From: Alphaproteobacteria bacterium
Lineage (GTDB): Bacteria; Myxococcota_A; UBA796; GCA-2862545
NCBI GenBank assembly: GCA_020632915.1
Contig: JACKEP010000033.1
Span: forward strand, 1-49,834
DNA: 49,834 nt
Direction of reading: 5' to 3'
Each line of letters starts with the position of its first letter. The stretch's first letter is position 1. A model generated the notes under the pieces. That model made no database searches and had not been told where the DNA came from. It saw only the letters and a list, made by a program, of their open reading frames with translations. Positions 1 through 8,500 of this stretch are shown piece by piece. A program made the position numbers and the translations under genes.

Positions 1-1
1 G

Positions 2-376
2 CGCTCGTCGGTGGCCAGCCTCACCGCCACAGCGGCCCTGCTCGGGGCGATGGCGTGGCTGCAGCCGGCGACGCTGGGGATCGGCGTGGTGCTCGGCCTG
101 GGCATCGTGCACGCCCACGTCGGCAACATCCGTCGCCTCATCGCGGGCGACGAGGCCGCCATCCTCCGCCCGGTCCGCTGGGGCCGCAGCAAGGAGGCCG
201 ACGGCACCGACGCGTCGGCGGTGCTCGCTCACGGGCCTGCGGGTGCGGCGGTGGCGGCGCCTGCGCTCTGGCGGGAGCGCGAGGCCGCGCCGGAGGCAGA
301 CGCGTCGGAGGAGGCGGCGGACGCTCCGGACGCAGACGCGGACGAGGTGTCGTCCTCGGCGCCGTCGTCCGGGTGA
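2..376 (+). CDS. plsY: Glycerol-3-phosphate acyltransferase PlsY-like, C-terminal part (5' end outside window)
   Basis: The reading frame is open to the window edge, so only about the last 124 residues are visible. They show two hydrophobic helices followed by a cytoplasmic segment containing HVGNIRRLIAGDE, which matches the conserved NIxRLxxGxE end of PlsY. PlsY is the inner-membrane enzyme that acylates glycerol-3-phosphate from acyl-phosphate at the first step of phospholipid synthesis. After this motif, where PlsY normally ends, there is an unusual tail of about 70 residues rich in Ala, Glu and Asp. The family call rests on the C-terminal motif and helix pattern only; catalytic motifs would lie upstream of the window. 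Confidence 0.6.
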   Translation, partial: RSSVASLTATAALLGAMAWLQPATLGIGVVLGLGIVHAHVGNIRRLIAGDEAAILRPVRWGRSKEADGTDASAVLAHGPAGAAVAAPALWREREAAPEADASEEAADAPDADADEVSSSAPSSG

Positions 377-560
377 CGACCTGGGCCGCAGGCGGTCCAC
401 CCACGCCGTGATCGTGGTGGCTGGGACCGGGACCTCCGGGGCCCGGTCGACGGACGACCGCAGCCGGGCCGACCTCGGAAGCCGCACGCACCGGTTCGAC
501 GTCTCGGGTGCGCAGGGACCGCAGCGACGGTTGTGGCCGCACGAAGGCACCTTGCGGTGC

Positions 561-566
561 TAGCGT
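561..566 (+). promoter_or_regulatory. Candidate -10 element (TAGCGT)
   Basis: TAGCGT lies 20 bases before the start codon at 587, in a TA-poor region. No convincing -35 is seen at 16-18 bases. It is one of a recurring set of similar hexamers in this window. Confidence 0.3.
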
Positions 567-586
567 ACAGGTTCGGGAGGTGGGTC

Positions 587-1351
587 ATGGACCTTCACAC
601 ACGCGATGGCGCCGCCGCGTGGGTCGGCGTCAGCTGGCTCGTGGCCGCGGCGTTCGCGATCGACGCCACCGAAGCGCGCAGCGTCGGCCACGGCCTCGTG
701 GTCGCGGCGCTCGTCGGTGCGGTCGTGGCCGTGGGCGCCGTGATCGGCCAGCGGGTGCGGGCGTGGTGGGTCCGGCGTGACGCCGCGCTGGCCGACGCGC
801 TGCTCGCGGCCGAGCAGACCGCCCGCGTGCAGGGGGTCGACACGTCTGCGGCCGCCGTGGACACGCACACGGCCTCGATCGCCGCCGCCACGGCCGGTGA
901 TGTCGTGGGACCGGGGCGGGTGCGGGTGTTCGTGCGCCCGCTCGAGTGGGTGGAGGTCCGCCTGGTGGCGCCGGCGCCTGACGCGGACGCCCTCACCGTG
1001 GCCGTCGTGCCGCGGGGCGTCAACCGCATGGCGGTGTCGCCGGCCTCGGCGCGTGCCATGTCCGCCGCGCTCGGCGTCCTCACGGCGGCCGGTGCCCGTG
1101 TGGTGACGACGCCGACGGTCACGCCGCTGCGTCCGGTGGAGCGTCGCGTGTGGCAGGCGTGCGTCGCCAGCGCGCTGGCGACCGTCGCGCTGATCGTCGC
1201 CGGCGTCGTGCTCGACCAGGCGCTGCTCCTGCAGGTCGGCAGCGTGCTGACCGTGGTCACGTTCCTGGCGATGGCGACCGTCGTGTTCGCTCCGGACGCC
1301 CTGGACGCCCGGTTCGGCGGAGCCGGGGACGGGGTGGCGCGCGCGACGTGA
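587..1351 (+). CDS. Hypothetical integral membrane protein
   Basis: This 254-residue protein is of no family I recognise. The ATG at 587 was chosen because GGGAGG precedes it at good spacing. Two hydrophobic segments lie near the N-terminus (about residues 10-55), then a soluble middle part of about 110 residues, then two more hydrophobic segments (about 200-245). This gives a four-helix topology with the middle domain probably cytoplasmic. It stands alone between the PlsY-like gene and a secreted protein. The middle part has no Cys and no obvious catalytic motif. The overall look is of a small membrane scaffold or sensor, but nothing in the sequence assigns a role. Confidence 0.7.
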   Translation: MDLHTRDGAAAWVGVSWLVAAAFAIDATEARSVGHGLVVAALVGAVVAVGAVIGQRVRAWWVRRDAALADALLAAEQTARVQGVDTSAAAVDTHTASIAAATAGDVVGPGRVRVFVRPLEWVEVRLVAPAPDADALTVAVVPRGVNRMAVSPASARAMSAALGVLTAAGARVVTTPTVTPLRPVERRVWQACVASALATVALIVAGVVLDQALLLQVGSVLTVVTFLAMATVVFAPDALDARFGGAGDGVARAT

Positions 1352-1436
1352 TCGGGCGCGTCCCCTCGGGACGGTTGCGTCGTCGGCGCGGCGGCGGCGC
1401 GCTACCCAGGGCGTGCCCCCGACCCCGAGGTGCAGG

Positions 1437-2477
1437 GTGAAGCCCTGGCCGCTCGCACTCGTCGCCGCTTCCCTCGTCGCCGACGCGGCCGTGCCGCGGG
1501 TGCGGGGCAGCACGCCGCCCACCGAGGCGATCCTCGGGGTCCCGGCCACGCCGGTGAGCCTGCGCACCACGGGGGACGACACGGCCACCGCGCTGCTGCG
1601 CGACGGCGACGCCTGGCTCGTGCTCGTGGTGCGGGGCGACAAGGTGCTCGGTCCGACGCCGGTGGCGTTCCCCGCAGGTGCTGCGGTGCGTCACGTCGCC
1701 GTCGACGCCGACGGAAGCGTCTGGGGCACCGAGGACGCCGGCACCGTGGCGTGGCGGTGGACGCCCGAGGCGGTGACGGAGGTGCCGCTGCCGGGGTGCG
1801 CCACGCCGTGCGCCGTGCGCGGCCTCGCGTCGGGGCTGACCGCCGGTCCGCAGGGCGCCACGCGCGTGCGCCTGGGCGAAGACCTCGTGGTGTACGGCGA
1901 CACCCTGAAGGGACCCGCCGCGCCCGCGTTCGCGCGGACCGACGCGGGGGGCTGGTCGATCCCCGATCTCGTGGGCGCCGAGGATCTGGCCGGCTGCGAC
2001 GACACGCTCGTGCCCGACGGGGCCGTGCTCGACGCCACCCACGTCGTCACCGTGCTGGACTGCGCCGGCGGCACCCGCGTGCAGTGGCACGGCGCGCTGA
2101 GCGCCACCTGGATCCCGCACGCGCCCGGCCGGGTGCTGGTCCGGCCCGCGCCCGATGGCCGGCTGTACGCCGTCACCGTCGCCGACACGCAGACCACGAC
2201 GGAGGACCTCGGTCCGGGGGCTCCCGCCCCGCTGACGATGGGGGTGCGCTGGATGCCGGCCGGGCCGGCGCTCGCGTGGCCCCAGCCGGCCCCGCGTCGC
2301 ACCGACATCGTGCCGGTGAGCCGGCTGACGTGGACGCTGGGGGCCGAGGTGCAGGTGGTGGACGTCGTCGTGACCGACCACCGCGTCGTCGCGCTCGCCC
2401 AGGTGGAGACCGAGCACGGCCTGCGTCCGGCCATCCTGCACGGCGCCCGGCTGCCGGTGCTGCCGCCGGCGCAGTAG
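1437..2477 (+). CDS. Hypothetical secreted protein, possibly beta-propeller-like
   Basis: A 346-residue protein with an N-terminal signal peptide (KPWPLALVAASLVADA). I chose the GTG at 1437 because GAGG lies six bases upstream; an earlier in-frame GTG at 1413 would place charged residues before the signal. The mature part is rich in short beta-prone stretches with DADGSVWGT and WTPEAV-type segments, reminiscent of propeller blades, and has a few paired cysteines. It converges on the OmpA-family gene, with 20 bases between the stops. No enzyme motif is visible. An exported structural or binding protein is likely, with function unknown. Confidence 0.65.
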   Translation: MKPWPLALVAASLVADAAVPRVRGSTPPTEAILGVPATPVSLRTTGDDTATALLRDGDAWLVLVVRGDKVLGPTPVAFPAGAAVRHVAVDADGSVWGTEDAGTVAWRWTPEAVTEVPLPGCATPCAVRGLASGLTAGPQGATRVRLGEDLVVYGDTLKGPAAPAFARTDAGGWSIPDLVGAEDLAGCDDTLVPDGAVLDATHVVTVLDCAGGTRVQWHGALSATWIPHAPGRVLVRPAPDGRLYAVTVADTQTTTEDLGPGAPAPLTMGVRWMPAGPALAWPQPAPRRTDIVPVSRLTWTLGAEVQVVDVVVTDHRVVALAQVETEHGLRPAILHGARLPVLPPAQ

Positions 2478-2497
2478 CGCACGAACCCCCGCCGCGG

Positions 2498-3781
2498 TCA
2501 GTTCCCGAGGAACCAGAACTCGATGCGGCGGTTGTTCTCGCGACCGGCCGCGGTGCGGTTGGTGTCGATCGGGCGCGTGCCGCCGTAGCCCTCGACCGTG
2601 AGCCGGTCGGACGGCACGCCCTTGGCGACGAGGTAGTCGAACACGACCTCGGCGCGGCGCCGCGACAGCGCCATGTCGGCGGACTCGTCGCCCGTGGCGT
2701 CGGTGTGGCCCTCGACGCGCACGCGCACGTCCGGGAGGTCCTTGATCACGCGGGCCACCTCGTCGAGCAGGGCGTAGGAGCCCGTCTGGAGCTCGGCGGT
2801 GGTGCCGGTGAAGCGGATGGCCTGGTCGAGCTTGAGGCGCTGGCGGTCGACCTTGACCTTGACCGTGGCGGCGGTGGCCTCGTCGGGGCAGCCGTCGTCG
2901 TCGAGGTAGCCGTTGCGGGTCTCCGGCTTGTCGGGGCACGCGTCGTTGAGGTCGGCGATGCCGTCGCCGTCGAGGTCGGACGTCGGGCAGCCGCGGTTGT
3001 CGCGGGCACCGGGCTGGTTGGGGCAGTTGTCGTCGAGGTCGTGGACGCCGTCCCCGTCGTTGTCGTCGTCGGGGCAGCCGTCGTCGTCGTCCCAGTCGTC
3101 GAGGTCTTCCGGCGCGGTGGGGCAGTTGTCGCGCAGGTCGATGATCCCGTCCATGTCGTTGTCGGGATCGGGGCAGCCGTCGACGTCCTTGAAGCCGTCG
3201 AGGTCCTCGGCCTCGTTCGGGCACTTGTCGGTGGCGTCGATGACGCCGTCGCCGTCGGAGTCCTCGCTCGTCTCCGGGCAGCCGTCCTCGTCGTTGTGCC
3301 CGTCGTAGTCCTCGGGCTCCTCGATGCAGTCGTCGTCGATGTTGCGGATGCCGTCGCGGTCGATGTCGCCGTAGGGATCGAGGTCGCGGCAGCCGTCCTC
3401 GTCGCGGTCGCCGTCGATGTCCTCGGGCTGCTCGGGGCACTGGTCGACCACGTCGGCGATGCCGTCGCCGTCGTAGTCCTTGCCGCCGCACGTCTCGGTG
3501 GACGCCCACGCGCGGGCTGCGGCCTCGCTCGCGGCGGTGGTGTGGAGCAGGGCGCGGCGTGCGTTGCCCTGGTCGAACTCGATGCGCGCGAAGCTCGCCT
3601 GGGACTCGGCGGTGGCGAAGTCGACCGGCGCGCAGGCGCTGCCGAACATCTTGCGCGTCTTCTCGATGAGACGCTCGGTGCTGTCGAGCTCGCGGCGCAT
3701 CTCCTTGGCGGCGACGCAGCCCGCGGACATCGTGCACATCAGGACGAGCGGGACGAGGACGGGGGACAGGAGGCTGCGCAT
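2498..3781 (-). CDS. OmpA-family outer-membrane lipoprotein with six thrombospondin type-3 repeats
   Basis: A 427-residue protein. The lipoprotein signal ends at SAGC. Residues about 45-95 form a helical segment containing CAPVDFATAES, similar to DUF4398-type lipoproteins. Then come six TSP3 Ca-binding repeats of the form DxDGDGIxDxxDxCP, and finally a C-terminal OmpA domain with VRVEGHTDATG and LSRRRAEVVFDYL, the peptidoglycan-binding core. It probably links the outer membrane to peptidoglycan, with Ca2+ stiffening the acidic linker. It is second in a two-gene operon: its ATG overlaps the TGA of the upstream lipoprotein gene by one base, so translation is likely coupled. Confidence 0.9.
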   Translation of the reverse strand: MRSLLSPVLVPLVLMCTMSAGCVAAKEMRRELDSTERLIEKTRKMFGSACAPVDFATAESQASFARIEFDQGNARRALLHTTAASEAAARAWASTETCGGKDYDGDGIADVVDQCPEQPEDIDGDRDEDGCRDLDPYGDIDRDGIRNIDDDCIEEPEDYDGHNDEDGCPETSEDSDGDGVIDATDKCPNEAEDLDGFKDVDGCPDPDNDMDGIIDLRDNCPTAPEDLDDWDDDDGCPDDDNDGDGVHDLDDNCPNQPGARDNRGCPTSDLDGDGIADLNDACPDKPETRNGYLDDDGCPDEATAATVKVKVDRQRLKLDQAIRFTGTTAELQTGSYALLDEVARVIKDLPDVRVRVEGHTDATGDESADMALSRRRAEVVFDYLVAKGVPSDRLTVEGYGGTRPIDTNRTAAGRENNRRIEFWFLGN

Positions 3782-4215
3782 CACTCGGAGTCGTCCTCGT
3801 CGCGGAAGTCGCCGAAGTCGTCGTCGGGCTTGGGCTTGTCCGCCGGCTTGGGCTCGGGGATGTTGTCGAGGTCGTCGAGGTCCTCGCCGGAGGTGGTGAG
3901 CTCCTCGAGGTCGCGGCCGCCGCCCTCCATCGTCGAGATCGCCTGCTGCGACCACGCCAGCGACGCCTTCGACAGCTCCACGCTCGTCTTGTACTGGCTG
4001 TTGGCGGACTCCTCGATCGCCTTGTCGAGGTGCTGCTCGGCCATGGCGTGCTCGTAGGGCGCGAGCTCGGCCGCACCGCGCAGCTCGATGTCGTGCAGGG
4101 CGCGGTTGGCCGAGAGCAGGCGGGACGTGGCGATGCCCGCCGTGCAGCCCGCAGCCGACAGGCAGCAGGCGGCAGCGATCAGCGCGAACGGGAGACGACG
4201 GGCGTGAAGATGCAC
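3781..4215 (-). CDS. DUF4398-like envelope lipoprotein
   Basis: A 144-residue lipoprotein (signal with SAAGC lipobox). The mature part is helical: YEHAMAEQHLDKAIEES and ASLAWSQQAI resemble the DUF4398 pattern of periplasmic lipoproteins found beside OmpA proteins. The C-terminus is a flexible acidic and Pro/Lys tail (EPKPADKPKPDDD). I chose the GTG at 4215 because AGGAG lies nine bases upstream; an in-frame ATG at 4245 lacks a good ribosome site and would weaken the signal peptide. It is the first gene of the operon with the OmpA/TSP3 gene, overlapping by one base. The two products probably act together at the cell wall. Confidence 0.75.
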   Translation of the reverse strand: MHLHARRLPFALIAAACCLSAAGCTAGIATSRLLSANRALHDIELRGAAELAPYEHAMAEQHLDKAIEESANSQYKTSVELSKASLAWSQQAISTMEGGGRDLEELTTSGEDLDDLDNIPEPKPADKPKPDDDFGDFRDEDDSE

Positions 4216-4315
4216 GTGGGCCAACTCCTGGCTCCTGGACGCCATATCGCCCCATGCGCCCCGCGCCGTCAAGGTGGCGAACGGGATACGTGGGCGCCGC
4301 TGTCCCGGGAGACCC

Positions 4316-5557
4316 ATGCTCGCGTGGTCGATGTTCGTGGCCGTCACCGCCCTCGCCCAGGAGACGCCGCGCCCCGCGGTACTGGACGTGGCCCTGTTCT
4401 CCAACGAGGCGGCGTGCCCCGACGTGCCGTCGGGCGTGGTGCCCGAGGTGCTCGCCACCACCGCCGGCGTGCTCGTGCACCAGGGCGACGGCACCTACAG
4501 CTACGGCTGCCCCAGCCGCTGGGGCGATCCCACCGCCAAGGTCGCCAGCCCGCCCGACGCCTCGGTGCTCTACCTGCTGGCCGCGGGCGTGCCCTACCGC
4601 ACCGACAACGGGGGCTGCACGGCCACGCCGATCCCGCTCCCCGAGGGCCTGACGGGCGTCGACCTGGTGTGGTTCCGCGACACGGCGTGGATCCTCGCCG
4701 CCGCCACCAGCGAGATCCTCGAGACCGGAGGCCTGTTCCGCTGGGACGCCACCAGCGGCGCGTGGGTCGAGGTCGTGTCGTGGGATCAGCAGTTCCGCCC
4801 CTACAGCTTCCTCCCCGGCGGCGCCGACTCGCTCTGGATCGCGTCGGTCGACCCGCGGGTGCGGCTGCGCCGGCTCACGTTCCTCGGCGGGCTCGGCGGC
4901 GACGAGGTGCTCGGCGGCATGCCCGACGGCTTCGACGGTGTCACCGACATCCGCCCGGCGGGTGCCGACGAGGACGAGGCGTGGTTCGTCCTCAAGCGGT
5001 CCAACGAGTCGTGGACCTGGCACGCCGACGCCAGCACCGGCAGCGGCGACGCCGCGGTGGTGTTCACCGAGGCCACCGAGCGCTCGCCGTTCGTGCTCGG
5101 CCCGGTGCGGTTCGGCGAGCAGTGGGTCAGCGTGCTCAACAACCGCATCCACACCGCCGCGCAGAACGCCGCGGTGTGGACCGACACGGGGGTCTCGGTG
5201 ACGTGGACCTGCCTGCTGCAGCGCGGCGCGCAGGTCTACGCGTGCATCGACGGCGGGCTGTCGGTCGTCGAGGGCCTGTCCGGTCGACCCGCCGACGTCA
5301 CGCCCGTGTTCGCCTTCAGCCAGGTGGCGCCCCCCGATCCGGCGTGCACCGACCTCGCCTGCGACAACGACTTCGCCGCCCTGTCCGCGTTCCTCGGCCG
5401 GGAGACCTACGACGAGACGGCGGTGTGTCCCGACGGCCGCACGGCCCGCGACCTCGATCCGGGCTGCAGCTGCGCCACCGGCGGGTCCACCGGTGGCGCA
5501 TGGCTTGGCCTGTTGGGGCTCGGTCTGCTCGTGCCGCGACGTCGCCGCGCGGACTGA
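4316..5557 (+). CDS. Surface protein with MYXO-CTERM-like tail, copy 1 of a paralogous pair
   Basis: A 413-residue exported protein: a short signal peptide (MLAWSMFVAVTALA), a body of unknown fold with about ten conserved Cys/Trp positions, and a tail with CSCATGG, a hydrophobic helix and PRRRR, the arrangement of MYXO-CTERM sorting signals. The ATG at 4316 follows GGGAG. It shares GDGTYSYGCPSRWGD and the overall order of segments (DNGGC, FxFSQVAPPxPxC, CPxDxR) with the protein encoded at 11066-12259, so the two are paralogs. Both meet a MopE-like lipoprotein gene tail to tail. Function is unknown; a cell-surface binding role is inferred only from the sorting tail. Confidence 0.8.
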   Translation: MLAWSMFVAVTALAQETPRPAVLDVALFSNEAACPDVPSGVVPEVLATTAGVLVHQGDGTYSYGCPSRWGDPTAKVASPPDASVLYLLAAGVPYRTDNGGCTATPIPLPEGLTGVDLVWFRDTAWILAAATSEILETGGLFRWDATSGAWVEVVSWDQQFRPYSFLPGGADSLWIASVDPRVRLRRLTFLGGLGGDEVLGGMPDGFDGVTDIRPAGADEDEAWFVLKRSNESWTWHADASTGSGDAAVVFTEATERSPFVLGPVRFGEQWVSVLNNRIHTAAQNAAVWTDTGVSVTWTCLLQRGAQVYACIDGGLSVVEGLSGRPADVTPVFAFSQVAPPDPACTDLACDNDFAALSAFLGRETYDETAVCPDGRTARDLDPGCSCATGGSTGGAWLGLLGLGLLVPRRRRAD

Positions 5558-5577
5558 CGGACCGACCGGCCGTCAGT
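5553..5577. terminator. Bidirectional hairpin spanning both stop codons
   Basis: A perfect inverted repeat, ACTGACGG (5553-5560) and CCGTCAGT (5570-5577), with a nine-base loop. The left arm contains the TGA of the plus-strand gene (5555-5557), and the right arm contains the stop of the minus-strand gene (5573-5575). There is no T-run, as is usual in very GC-rich genomes. Confidence 0.55.
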
Positions 5578-8500
5578 CGCCGCCGCCCAGCCACACCCAC
5601 ACGCGGCCGGCGAAGCCCGCACCGGTGCTGCCCGACTCGCCGGGTGCGCCCACCAGCAGGTCGTCGTAGCCGTCGCCGTCGAGGTCGCCCGCGGTGCTCA
5701 CGGCGGTGCCGAACAGGCCACCCCGGGTGCGCCCGCTGAGCCGGGCCCCTGGCAGCGCCGCACCGACGTCGTCGGTGGTGAACCGACCGGGCGCGATCGG
5801 CCCGTAGAGGACGTAGGCCGCGCCGGTGCCGCCGTCGACGCCGCTGGCCCCGACGACGAGGTCGCCGACGCCGTCGCCGTCGAGGTCCCCGGCCCACGCC
5901 ACCGCCACGCCCAGGCCGGCGCCCGGGGTGGGGTGCGTGAGCTGGGTGCCCGGCAGCGTGAGGCCGACGAGCGCGAGCCCGTAGGCGCCGGGCTCGCCGT
6001 TTCCTGGCACCACCCAGACCTTGCCGCCGTCGCTGCACGTGGCGACGCAGGGCGCGCCCACCACGAGGTCGTCGAAGCCGTCGCCGGTGACGTCGGGCAC
6101 GATGGCGACGTGGGTGGCGCGATCCGTGGCGCCGGGGATCGACCAGCTGGCCACGCGCAGCGCGCCAGGCGGGCTGAACAGGCTGATGCTGCCGACGGTG
6201 GGCACGCTGCCGAGCACCGTGACGCCGCGCGCGCCGTTGGGGTCCTTCCAGGCACCGACGATGTCGTCGGCGCTGTGGCCCAGCAGGTCGCCGCCCGAGG
6301 TGACGTCCTCCCAGGCGCGGCTGGTGGCGTCGAGGAAGCCGGTGGCGAGCCGCGAGCCGTCGTAGATGCGGTCGGCTGCCCAGGGCGCCCGGTCGAAGGC
6401 ACGGGGCAGGTACCACTGCAGCCGCGTGTCGCCGCCGAGCCCCACGGCCACCACCCACGGGGTGCCGCCGCCGTCGACGTCGCCGAGACCGACGCGGGCG
6501 CCCATCGTGCCGGTGGGCGTGCGCTGGTAGACCTCGTCGGACAGCTGCGTGGCCGCCCAGTCGCCGCGCGGCAGCGGCAGGTCGAGGCGGTGGACGGCGC
6601 CGACGCCGCGATCGGCGGGCGACGGCGATCCCCACGACGGCGTGGGGTCGCCGGGCGCGCCCAGCACCAGCCAGCCGCCGCCCCCGGAGCCTGGGCGTCC
6701 AGCGAGCCCCAGGCCGAGGCGGGCGGCACCGGTGCCGTAGACCCGGGTGGTGGCGACGGCCGTGGTGACGCTGCCCGCTGTGAGCCCCGCGCCGTCGATC
6801 GCGTAGACCACGCCGCCTTCGGTGGCGCCTGCGGGGAGGTTCTCGGTGGGTGCGGTCAGCACGAGATCGGGGACCCGGTCGCCGGTGACGTCGAGGCCGC
6901 CGAGCACCGTGGTGCCGAGCAGCGCGTCGGGGGACGTGGCCGACACGTCGGCCCACGCGCGCCGGGTGTCGAGGTCGCCGCCCAGGCCGCACGTGCGCGG
7001 CGTGGGGTCGCAGTCCTGGTCGATCCCGTCGCCGCACACCTCGACGGCGCCTGGGTGGACCACCGCGCGCGTGTCGTCGCAGTCGGTGCCGTGGGCGCCT
7101 CCGGGGTAGCCGTCGCCGTCGACGTCGGTGACATCGGCGCCGGAGCAGTCCTGGTCGAGGCCGTCGTAGGGCACGTCGACCGCACCCGGGTGGATGGTGC
7201 CCACGGCGTCGTCGCAGTCGTCGGACGTGGTGGCCCAGCCGGGGGGCACCCCGCAGGCCTCCTGGGCCGTGGCGGCGTCGCCGTGGCCGTCGCCGTCGGC
7301 GTCGCGCCACACCGTGGAGGCGTCGGTCAGGTCGGGGTCGAGGGTGTCGACGAGGCCGTCGCAGTCCTCGTCGCCGCCGCCGCAGACCTCGTCGGCGCCA
7401 GGGTGGACGTGGGCGTGGCCGTCGTCGCAGTCGTCGTCGGTGGGCACGCGACCCGCGGGCACGGTGCACGCGAGCAGGCCGCTGCCCGGCGCGCCGTGGC
7501 CGTCACCGTCGGCGTCGGCGAACCACGGCACGGGAAGGGTCGGGTCGGTGTCGTCGCAGTCGCGCGCGTCGGCGACCGTGCCCGGCGGGGCAGTGCACGC
7601 CGTGGCGGGTGCCGCCGGGTCACCGAAGCCGTCGGCGTCGGCGTCGGCGTACCAGGTGAGCACCGCGACCGCGGCGTCGTGGTCGTCGCAGTCGCCGGGG
7701 CGCGTGGCGTACCCGGCATACAGCTGGCACGCCTGCTGGTCGGTGCCGTCCACGCCGTAGCCGTCGTGGTCGTCGTCGCGGTAGAGCGTGTAGGCGCCGT
7801 CGAGGTCGGGGTCGTCGGCGTCGACGAGCACGTCGCAGTCGTTGTCGAGGCCGTCGCAGACCTCGGGAGCGCCGGGCCAGGCCGCTGCGCTCGCGTCGTT
7901 GCAGTCGTCGCCCACCGGCGCGCGGCCCAGCGCGGGGCAGTCGAGCGTGCGGGCCCCGACGGCGCCGTGGCCATCGCCGTCGGCGTCGACGTACCACTCC
8001 CGCGGCAGGGAGGGATCGTCGGGGGCGCAGTCCCGGGCGTCGAGGACGTAGCCGGCAGGCCACGTGCAGCCCGACACCGACACCGCGGGGTCGCCGTAGC
8101 CGTCGCCATCGGCGTCGGCGTGGAACGTGAACGTGCCGATCGACGGGTCGGCGTCGTTGCAGTCGCCCCCCTGCTCGGCCTCGTCGGGGCCGACGACGCA
8201 CGCGGCGCGCTCGGTGCCGTCGACGCCCAGGCCGTCGTGGTCGTGATCGTCGTAGACGGTGAGCGGGTCGACGACGTCGGGGTCGTCGGCGTCAAGCAGG
8301 CCGTCGCAGTCGTCGTCGCGGCCGTCGCAGCGCTCGGGCGCGCCGGGGTGGACGTGGGCGCGCTGGTCGTCGCAGTCGTCGCCCGACGCCACGCGTCCGG
8401 CGGGCACGCAGTCCCACGCCCCCGGTGGGGCACCGTGCCCGTCGCCGTCGAGGTCGTCGTGCCACAGGGCGGGCAGCGCCGGGTCGGCGTCGTCGCAGTC

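Noticed and set aside
1257..4076. Long Arg-rich open frame on the minus strand
   Set aside because: It is a frame shadow of the genes at 1437-2477 and 2498-3781; composition is almost all Arg, Pro and Gly with no motif.
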